DNA of 12,204 bases, taken from assembly GCA_016209155.1 (NCBI GenBank), contig JACQWU010000064.1, positions 1-12,204 of the forward strand. The letters run 5' to 3'. The position numbers were made by a program, and so were the translations under genes. This DNA is from Candidatus Desantisiibacteriota bacterium (GTDB lineage: Bacteria; JACRDZ01). A model generated the notes under the pieces. That model did no database searches, was not told the DNA's origin, and saw only the letters and a list, made by a program, of their open reading frames with translations. Numbering within the stretch: the stretch's first letter is position 1; each line of letters starts with the position of its first letter. Shown piece after piece: positions 7,371 through 12,204 of this stretch.

Positions 7371-7805
7371 ATGAATTTACTTGAAAAAACAAGTATTGCC
7401 GCAATTATTGTGTTGTCCACTTCCATTGTATTTATTTTATTTACTTCCTCAAAAAATACCGGCTCAATAGAGCAGGCTGAAAAAGAATTATCCTCTTTAA
7501 TATCTGATAGCACTCTCATCAAACGTATGGCAGCAGAAAAGCATCTTACCAGCGGAAGAAAATATAAAAAGAGCGAAGAATTTATTGAAGCTATTGATGA
7601 ATATTATAAAGCGGGAAAACTTCATCCTGATTATATGGACGCAAGCAGTAAAGATTTTCTCGGTGATGAGCTAAAAGAGGTTATAAAATTTTCCATTGTA
7701 AAATTAAACCAGAAACTCAAGATGAATCCGGACGACAAAAATATCATTTCACGGCTTAAAATCATATACAAAATGGAAAAACGTTTTGGGCAGGGGTGTG
7801 AATAG
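7371..7805 (+). CDS. Small membrane-anchored TPR-like protein (144 aa), function unknown
   Basis: I do not recognise a named family. Residues of about 6-26 form one hydrophobic N-terminal helix (TSIAAIIVLSTSIVFILFTS) preceded by a short charged start, so the rest is probably outside the membrane anchor on the periplasmic side. Residues of about 48-95 look like a tetratricopeptide-type helical hairpin (AEKHLTSGRKYKKSEEFIEA IDEYYKAGKLHPDYMDA), and a second partial repeat follows near NPDDKNIISRLKIIYKME. Such small TPR proteins usually serve as protein-interaction scaffolds. It is 29 bp downstream of the CheY-like gene, which hints at a shared function, but this is inference. The ribosome site is weak (GGTGC). 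Confidence 0.7.
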   Translation: MNLLEKTSIAAIIVLSTSIVFILFTSSKNTGSIEQAEKELSSLISDSTLIKRMAAEKHLTSGRKYKKSEEFIEAIDEYYKAGKLHPDYMDASSKDFLGDELKEVIKFSIVKLNQKLKMNPDDKNIISRLKIIYKMEKRFGQGCE

Positions 7806-7880
7806 GTAATTACAACAAACTTGAAATATCAAACATTATATTTGACTTTTCAATGTAAAAAAGTTTATTGGAAGAAAAAA

Positions 7881-7985
7881 AGAGTATCTCACAGAGCGCA
7901 CAGAGATCACGGAGAAAAAAGTAAAATAAAATCTCTGTGACCTCCGTGAACTCTGTGAGAAATAATATATCCTCCGTGAGAAATA
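7881..7985 (+). repeat. Structured direct repeat, copy A (upstream of GxxExxY gene)
   Basis: Copy A of a ~105-bp repeat. Stem arms CTCACAGAG (7888-7896) and CTCTGTGAG (7951-7959) are perfect complements, and the inner CACGGAG (7908-7914) pairs with CTCCGTG (7942-7948). The loop is A-rich (GTAAAATAAAA, shared with copy B). A third, unpaired CTCCGTGAG follows at the end. The copy stops about 14 bases before the GxxExxY start codon; AAGGAA at 7988-7993 serves as its ribosome site. Confidence 0.75.
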
Positions 7986-7998
7986 AAAAGGAAATCAG

Positions 7999-8379
7999 AT
8001 GACTGAAAATGAAATCGGCACAATTGTAATCGAGACATGTATCCATATTCATAAAGAACTTGGCCCGGGATTACTGGAATCTGTTTATGAGTCAATTCTT
8101 TTTCATGAATTGAATAAAAAAGGATTAAAAACTCAAAAGCAAGTACCTGTTCCTATTATTTTTGAAGAAATTGAATTCGAAGAAGGATTCCGTGCCGATT
8201 TAATTATTGAAAACAAGGTAATCATTGAATTAAAATCTATTGAAATGATCAACAATGTGCATAAAAAGCAACTATTAACTTATTTAAAATTATCACACTT
8301 GAAACTTGGGTATCTTATTAATTTCAATGAAGAATTATTAAAAAACGGTATTACAAGGATAATCAATGGCAAGCTGTAA
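7999..8379 (+). CDS. GxxExxY-family protein (PD-(D/E)XK-like nuclease fold, 126 aa)
   Basis: The family signature G-x-x-E-x-x-Y is at residues 24-30 (GLLESVY) in LGPGLLESVYE. The later part has a PD-(D/E)XK-like catalytic pattern: D67 (FRADLIIE), E77-x-K79 (IIELKS) and Q91 in the next helix (KKQLLTYLKL). The full length is normal for the family (TIGR04256 / PF13366). Biochemical function is not established; a nuclease fold is inferred. It is commonly found as multiple scattered copies in environmental genomes, next to CACAGAG-type repeats (recalled, not checked here). Here it sits exactly between two direct copies of such a repeat, as if the repeat and gene formed one insertion unit of about 530 bp. 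The start is fixed by AAGGAA five bases upstream of the ATG. It shares no operon-like spacing with the upstream TPR gene (193 bp). Confidence 0.9.
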   Translation: MTENEIGTIVIETCIHIHKELGPGLLESVYESILFHELNKKGLKTQKQVPVPIIFEEIEFEEGFRADLIIENKVIIELKSIEMINNVHKKQLLTYLKLSHLKLGYLINFNEELLKNGITRIINGKL

Positions 8380-8410
8380 ATGATTATAACCCTGTGAGAA
8401 ACAAGAAAAG

Positions 8411-8516
8411 AGAGTGTCTCACTGAGCACACTGAGAACACGGAGAAAAAAAAGTAAAATAAAACCTCTGTGAACTCTGTGTCCTCAGTGAGAAAAATATG
8501 TCCACCGTGAGGAAAA
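8411..8516 (+). repeat. Structured direct repeat, copy B (upstream of radC)
   Basis: Same orientation as copy A, 530 bp downstream, with 29 of the first 34 bases identical by eye. The outer stem is CTCACTGAG (8418-8426) with CTCAGTGAG (8483-8491); relative to copy A, the sixth base of the left arm changed A to T and its partner T to A, so pairing is kept. The inner CACGGAG (8438-8444) pairs with CTCTGTG (8474-8480) through one G-U pair. The final block (CACCGTGAGG) ends next to the radC start. Confidence 0.75.
8507..8512 (+). promoter_or_regulatory. radC: Ribosome-binding site of radC supplied by the repeat
   Basis: GTGAGG, the last part of repeat copy B, lies 7 bases before the radC ATG at 8520 and is the only Shine-Dalgarno-like sequence there. 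If used, the repeat has provided the translation signal of a chromosomal-type gene. Confidence 0.4.
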
Positions 8517-8519
8517 ATC

Positions 8520-9179
8520 ATGAAAAAAATTAAAGATCTACCCACAAAAGAACGCCCCCGCGAGAAACTTCTTGAAAAGGGCGCCGAAGCGCTTTCAGAT
8601 CAGGAATTGCTGGCAATTATTTTAGGAAAAGGTTCGAAAAAAAATGATGTGCTGTCTCTTTCAAATCTGTTGATTAAAGCTATCGATGAAAAAGGGATAA
8701 AATTGCAGGCTAAGGATATCCTTGATATTGACGGGATTGGCGAAGCCAAAGCAACAGCAATTGCCGCGGCTTTTGAATTTGTAAGAAGACGAATAAAGCC
8801 GGAAGGGTTAAAGATTAAATTCCCTGTGGATGTATTGCCTTTAATCCAGCACTATGGCGACCGCAAGCAGGAGCATTTTTTATGTATATCCATCAACGGC
8901 GCCAATGAAGTCATGAATATCCGGGTGGTAACCATCGGCCTGATTAATAAAAGCCAGGTTCACCCCAGAGAAGTATTCGCCGATGTAATAGCAGAAAGAG
9001 CCTCCGCAGTAATAGTCGCGCATAATCACCCCAATGGCGATTTAAATCCAAGCAACGAAGATATAACTATAACCAAAAGGCTTAAAGAAGCCGCCAACCT
9101 ATTGGGCATAAGCCTGTTAGACCACATAATATTCAATAATAAGGGATACTATTCCTTTGTTGAAAATAATTCATTGTAA
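8520..9179 (+). CDS. radC: RadC family (JAMM/MPN+ domain) protein, complete (219 aa)
   Basis: The N-terminal part starts IKDLPTKERPREKLLEKGAE and has the usual UPF0758/RadC helices, then a helix-hairpin-helix (ILDIDGIGEAKATAI, about 67-81). The C-terminal JAMM metalloprotease-like domain is intact: E118 (QEHF), then HNHPNGDLNPSNED with H168, H170, P171, S178 and D181 matching H-x-H-P-x-G-x(3)-P-S-x(2)-D. The protein ends normally (GYYSFVENNSL). Despite the name, RadC has no proven DNA-repair role; homologues are frequent in mobile elements and defence islands. In this window it is bounded on the left by a structured repeat and on the right, after about 24 bp, by the remains of a GajA-like nuclease, so it may mark the edge of an inserted or deleted segment. 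Confidence 0.95.
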   Translation: MKKIKDLPTKERPREKLLEKGAEALSDQELLAIILGKGSKKNDVLSLSNLLIKAIDEKGIKLQAKDILDIDGIGEAKATAIAAAFEFVRRRIKPEGLKIKFPVDVLPLIQHYGDRKQEHFLCISINGANEVMNIRVVTIGLINKSQVHPREVFADVIAERASAVIVAHNHPNGDLNPSNEDITITKRLKEAANLLGISLLDHIIFNNKGYYSFVENNSL

Positions 9180-9202
9180 AGAACCGCTATCGGGACAGAG
9201 CT

Positions 9203-9929
9203 GAGGGAATCATGGTGTTCTTGAGCAATTATATCGATATTAGCCGAAAAGAGCAATAAAGATTTAGAAGATAATCATATCACAGTTATAAATATTGGAG
9301 GGCGATATTTTGATCATTTTTTGAAAATGTTTGATAGTTATGAAAAAAACACAATAAATAAGAAAATTGCTTGTGTGACTGATTTAGATCCACAAAGGAA
9401 AGATAAAACTACGGGGAAATATAATAAGTGTTACCCTTTTGAACTGGATGTTGATATGGAAAAATATGAGTATCAAAGCAGCTCCAATCCATTGGTAGAT
9501 AAGTATAGTAAAGTTAAAAATCATCCAAACATTAGATGTTTTAGTCAACCATCTGGTATTGGGAAAACCTTTGAATATGAGTTGATTTTATACAACTCTG
9601 ACAATGAGATTCTTTTGACTGATAGCATGTCAAATTTGGAAGAAATAAAGAACTTAATGGAAGCATGTAAAGATAAAAATCCAATTGATGAAATGTTAAC
9701 CATACTAAGAGATGGGAATGAAGAAAATGAGAGAATAAAAAAATCAATTGTATCAAATGCTGAATGGGATGAAGACAAAAAAAGAAAACATATTGTAGCT
9801 GCGCGTTATTTAAACTCTGTAGGTAAAGGTGTAAATGCGCTTGAAATATCTCAAAAGCTAGAAAAAGTCGAAAGTAACATTGTAGTTCCGGACTATATTA
9901 AGGAAGCGGTTGAGTGGATATGCCAGTAA
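9203..9929 (+). pseudogene. gajA: 5'-truncated GajA-like OLD-family nuclease (TOPRIM part only)
   Basis: The open frame begins after a TGA at 9222-9224 and runs to 9929. In-frame residues read AIISILAEKSNKDLEDNHIT then VINIGGRYFDHFLKMF, and IACVTDLDPQRKD carries the TOPRIM D-x-D pair; this is the C-terminal half of an overcoming-lysogenization-defect (OLD) nuclease. The conserved TOPRIM Glu-Gly seems to be present as AEGI at 9200-9211 but in another frame, so one or more small indels separate it from the rest. The whole N-terminal ABC-type ATPase domain is missing: radC ends only 24 bp earlier. Possible translated starts for what remains are TTG 9321 and ATG 9327, with GGAGGG at 9297-9302 too far from them; the fragment would be about 200 aa. 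With the overlapping UvrD-like helicase downstream, this is the layout of a Gabija operon (GajA-GajB) whose nuclease gene has been cut. Confidence 0.75.
9901..9906 (+). promoter_or_regulatory. gajB: Ribosome-binding site inside the gajA remnant, for gajB
   Basis: AGGAAG lies 7 bases before GTG 9914 and 13 before ATG 9920, so it favours the GTG start and a 16-base overlap with the upstream frame, typical of translational coupling. Confidence 0.45.
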
Positions 9930-11650
9930 AACCAATATTACTAAAAAATTCTGATGAGATACTTAAAAATATTGAACACCATTTTAAGGTCGTAGCTGGC
10001 CCAGGAGCTGGGAAAACAAGATGGTTAAGTAATCACATAAAAAATGTGATGGGGAAATCAGAGCGGCTAAGTAAGTGTCGGAAAATAGCGTGCATTACTT
10101 ATACAAATGTTGGCGCTGATACAATTATAAAGAGGCTAGGCGATTCAATCGATAAGGTTGAGGTAAGCACTATTCACAGTTTTTTATATAAGCATGTTAT
10201 TAAACCATATATTTTTCTGATTAAAGATGAGTTTGGGCTTGATCCTGCAAAGATTGACGGCCATGATGAATTAATTCCTTCAAGTGGGATTATTCAACAA
10301 TGGAAGAAAAAAACAAGTCAACAATATTTAAGTGATATTAAAGCGGTGATAAAAGCATTATGTGATTTATGTTGGAAATTCTCCGATAATAAAGAAGAAA
10401 TAGAATTAAAATTCACATATATATGGTCTGGTAAGGTAGCCTCATATAACATAAAGGGGAATTCCTTAATTGAATATAAAAAAATATTTTGGGAACGAAA
10501 TCAGTTACACCATGATGACGTATTGTATTTCAGTTATACATTGCTTAGGAGATTTCCTGATATTTTACGAATTATGAGATCTAAGTTCCCATACTTTTTT
10601 GTTGATGAATTTCAGGACACAAATCCTATTCAGACAGAAATTATTAAGATGCTTGCAAAAAAGGAGATTATAGTCGGAGTAATTGGAGATAAAGCACAGT
10701 CAATTTATGCGTTTCAAGGAGCAGATGTTAAACAGTTTGAGGAATTTGAATTACCGGATATGCTTACATATAAAATAGAAAATAATCATAGAAGTACGGA
10801 AGAAATATTATCAGTTTTGAATTTTATCCGCAAGGATATTGCGCAGCATAGTCCCGATAATAAGCACGGACAAAAACCATCCATACTTATTGGGGCAGCA
10901 TTAAACTCTTTTAAAAAGGTGAAAGAAATTGTCGGTTCTGATAATGTATGCACATTAAGCTATGCAAATGTAACCTCATGTGAAATGAAAAATGAATATG
11001 CTGGAGCTGGTGGGGCGGATCTCTTAGTTGAGCTGTTGTCTGTTGATACATCTGAAAGAGGGAAAATAGTAGCATCTCTTATCAAAGGAATTGAATACGC
11101 TAGACAGAATAAATTTAAGGATGCAATTAAACAAGTTTCGCGAAATTTCAAAGAAGCAGATGAATTTAAAGGGCACAAGACAGCATTAAAACTTCTTCAC
11201 GCAATGTTAGCTAGGTATAACAGTTATTCTAATGGCAACTTATTTGACTTTTATACAACTTTAAGAGCTGTAGAGCTTATAGAGATTGCTAAAATTAGTA
11301 TATCGAAAAAAACAGCTATAAATACATTTTACGAGAAAACAACTTATAAAGAAATAATTATGTGGGTTAAATATAATGATGATGACAGCTTGCATAGAAC
11401 CATTCATAAAGCAAAAGGCGATGAATTTGCAAATGTATTAGTGATTATTAAAGATAAAAATAATCAGGAGTTTAATGAGGAAAAAGAATTGAGCTTTTTA
11501 TTAACCCCAGATTTAGAGAAAGAAGAACAGAGGGTGTTTTATGTCGCTCTCAGTAGAGCCAAAGAAAGATTGTTTGTTAATATTCCTGTCTTATCAGATG
11601 AAAATAGAATAAAATTAGAAGAAATGGGTTTTAATGTTGAAATATTATAA
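9914..11650 (+). CDS. gajB: GajB-like UvrD/Rep-family helicase (Gabija system, 578 aa)
   Basis: A complete SF1A helicase: Walker A GPGAGKT at 29-35; motif Ia ITYTNVGADTI; STIHSF; DEFQDT from 231 (motif II); GDKAQSIYAFQGAD from about 258 (motif III); ENNHRS (motif IV); TIHKAKGDEF around 496-505 (motif V); FYVALSRAKE around 542-551 (motif VI). It overlaps the end of an OLD-family TOPRIM remnant, which is the gene order of Gabija, where GajA is the ATP-gated nuclease and GajB the helicase that senses or processes DNA ends. At 578 residues it is somewhat longer than the ~494-residue Bacillus cereus GajB, but that length is usual in class 2 OLD-associated helicases. All catalytic motifs are intact even though the nuclease gene is broken. 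Start GTG 9914 (or ATG 9920). A generic UvrD-family helicase without defence role cannot be fully excluded. Confidence 0.82.
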   Translation: MDMPVKPILLKNSDEILKNIEHHFKVVAGPGAGKTRWLSNHIKNVMGKSERLSKCRKIACITYTNVGADTIIKRLGDSIDKVEVSTIHSFLYKHVIKPYIFLIKDEFGLDPAKIDGHDELIPSSGIIQQWKKKTSQQYLSDIKAVIKALCDLCWKFSDNKEEIELKFTYIWSGKVASYNIKGNSLIEYKKIFWERNQLHHDDVLYFSYTLLRRFPDILRIMRSKFPYFFVDEFQDTNPIQTEIIKMLAKKEIIVGVIGDKAQSIYAFQGADVKQFEEFELPDMLTYKIENNHRSTEEILSVLNFIRKDIAQHSPDNKHGQKPSILIGAALNSFKKVKEIVGSDNVCTLSYANVTSCEMKNEYAGAGGADLLVELLSVDTSERGKIVASLIKGIEYARQNKFKDAIKQVSRNFKEADEFKGHKTALKLLHAMLARYNSYSNGNLFDFYTTLRAVELIEIAKISISKKTAINTFYEKTTYKEIIMWVKYNDDDSLHRTIHKAKGDEFANVLVIIKDKNNQEFNEEKELSFLLTPDLEKEEQRVFYVALSRAKERLFVNIPVLSDENRIKLEEMGFNVEIL

Positions 11651-11787
11651 AGCGGAATCTGAGGGTTAATCCAGATAAATCGTGGTCAATGACGCGTCGT
11701 GGGGTTAGAAAATATTTTTTTATTGCGTAATTATAGCTTTTTATCAATAATTATCATTTTACCAAATTAATATATTATATTTTTTGT

Positions 11788-11816
11788 TTGACATTTTTGA
11801 TTTTTGTTGCTATCTT
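11788..11816 (+). promoter_or_regulatory. Strong sigma70-like promoter for a short RNA
   Basis: A perfect -35 TTGACA (11788-11793), a 17-bp spacer, and -10 TATCTT (11811-11816) preceded by TGC, giving an extended -10. It is the best promoter match I see in the window. It points right, toward a hairpin and T-run only 60 bp away and not toward any plus-strand gene. Confidence 0.6.
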
Positions 11817-11822
11817 ATATAT

Positions 11823-11880
11823 AGAATCACGATGGGGGGCTATCCAAAAGGTTTCGTCCTGCGGTAATGCCTCCTTTTTT
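11823..11880 (+). ncRNA. Predicted ~58-nt small RNA convergent with the NYN gene
   Basis: From the promoter above, transcription should start near 11823 and end in the T-run 11875-11880. The RNA would hold one bulged helix: GGGGGGC (11834-11840) with GCCTCC (11869-11874) including one G-U pair, extended by TA-CC with GG-TA after a bulge, and a loop containing a possible AGG/CCT mini-stem. No open reading frame of use is inside. Its 3' end coincides with the stop codon of the minus-strand NYN-domain gene. No known RNA family is recognised; existence is predicted only from promoter plus terminator. Confidence 0.4.
11834..11880 (+). terminator. Intrinsic terminator of the short transcript
   Basis: A GC-rich stem (GGGGGGC with GCCTCC) is followed directly by six T residues (11875-11880). 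The loop is long (28 nt, partly paired). On the minus strand there is no T-run after the stem, so it is directional and would not end the NYN transcript. Confidence 0.5.
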
Positions 11881-12204
11881 ATTTGCTTTTCCTGTATCCT
11901 ATTTTATCTCTTAAATTATTCATAAAAATAATATGTGACATTAGTTTTCTAAAAAAACAAGAAAAACTTTTTTTGTTTGGTATCATTAATTTTAATAATT
12001 TATTATGCTTACGTAAATAATCTACAAGACAATAAAAATCACCATCACCAGTAACAATTAAAGCTTTATCAAAATTATTATACTCAACCATTGTATGTAA
12101 AACTAATTCAGCATCTACATTCCCTTTAACTTTTCCATTTGGTAAAGTTAAAGTTGGTTTGAAAATTAAAATATATCCTTCCTTTTGTAAGTTAACATAT
12201 AAAT
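11879..12204 (-). CDS. NYN-domain (LabA/DUF88-like) protein, C-terminal part (runs off right edge)
   Basis: On the minus strand the frame is open from the window edge to TAA at 11879-11881, giving 107 visible residues; the ATG at 12091 is internal, not the start. The sequence YILIFKPTLTLPNGKVKGNV followed by DAELVLH and then ALIVTGDGDFYCLVDYLRKH is a clear C-terminal part of a NYN domain, the PIN-like RNase fold; the aspartates in NVDAE and GDGDF are the expected metal ligands. The last ~35 residues (NKLLKLMIPNKKSF... LRDKIGY) end the family normally. LabA/DUF88-type proteins are thought to be RNases, but substrates are mostly unknown. The N-terminal part is outside the window. A short RNA gene is predicted to run toward it and to end on its stop codon. 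Confidence 0.85.
   Translation of the reverse strand, partial: LYVNLQKEGYILIFKPTLTLPNGKVKGNVDAELVLHTMVEYNNFDKALIVTGDGDFYCLVDYLRKHNKLLKLMIPNKKSFSCFFRKLMSHIIFMNNLRDKIGYRKSK

Noticed and set aside
7810-8095. Minus-strand short frames spanning repeat copy A and the GxxExxY start
   Set aside because: They are translations of the structured repeat and overlap a well-supported gene.
7881-8516. CRISPR-like array
   Set aside because: Only two repeat copies 530 bp apart separated by a gene, with hairpin units of ~105 bp; no regular short spacers or cas genes.
11651-11787. Terminator-like AT-rich inverted repeat (TAATTAT 11728-11734, ATAATTA 11747-11753) behind gajB
   Set aside because: The stem is all A-T and only 7 bp with a weak T-run, so I cannot support it as a terminator; nothing else recognisable was found here apart from a short GACGCGTC palindrome near 11690.
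11879-12091. Stand-alone 70-aa gene starting at ATG 12091
   Set aside because: The frame stays open upstream to the window edge with further NYN-domain sequence, so this ATG is internal.

Overview
The window is AT-rich bacterial DNA carrying a mixture of chromosomal metabolism and signalling genes and, in its right third, an accessory patch. A secreted multiheme cytochrome c, a ferredoxin-type DUF362 protein, a cobalamin-binding-type radical SAM protein of the TIGR03960 family and an HD-GYP protein together suggest an uncultured, Gram-negative-like anaerobe (deltaproteobacterial or a candidate phylum with similar gene content). This taxonomic reading is inference; no rRNA or other marker is present.

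Left part (1-2224): two minus-strand genes, the N-terminal part of a TIGR03960-type radical SAM protein (it runs off the left edge) and a tandem HD / HD-GYP phosphohydrolase. The intergenic stretch to the next gene (2225-2536) holds a 180-bp, nested-palindromic, MITE-like element with perfect 14-bp terminal inverted repeats.

Centre (2537-7805), all plus strand: a RecQ-family helicase whose ORF is open and has all C-terminal domains but lacks about 40 residues containing helicase motif III; a probable two-gene unit of an exported, up to ten-heme cytochrome c with an N-terminal beta-sandwich-like domain, followed 13 bp later by a DUF362/2[4Fe-4S] protein; an intergenic hairpin repeat; then a stand-alone response-regulator receiver protein and a small membrane-anchored TPR-like protein.

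Right part (7806-12204): a GxxExxY-family protein gene bracketed by two direct copies of a ~105-bp structured repeat. Each copy ends just before a start codon (GxxExxY and radC), and the two copies show a compensatory base-pair change in the stem. A complete RadC follows. It abuts a 5'-truncated OLD-family TOPRIM nuclease remnant (GajA-like), which overlaps an intact UvrD-like helicase (GajB-like): a degraded Gabija-type defence operon. The window ends with a strong sigma70-like promoter driving a predicted ~58-nt RNA with its own terminator. That RNA ends exactly at the stop codon of a convergent NYN-domain (LabA/DUF88-like) RNase-family gene that runs off the right edge.

No single gene set here is clearly a complete new system. 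The best leads are the repeat-bracketed GxxExxY unit, the short RNA convergent with the NYN gene, the helicase-only Gabija remnant, and the motif-III-less RecQ.
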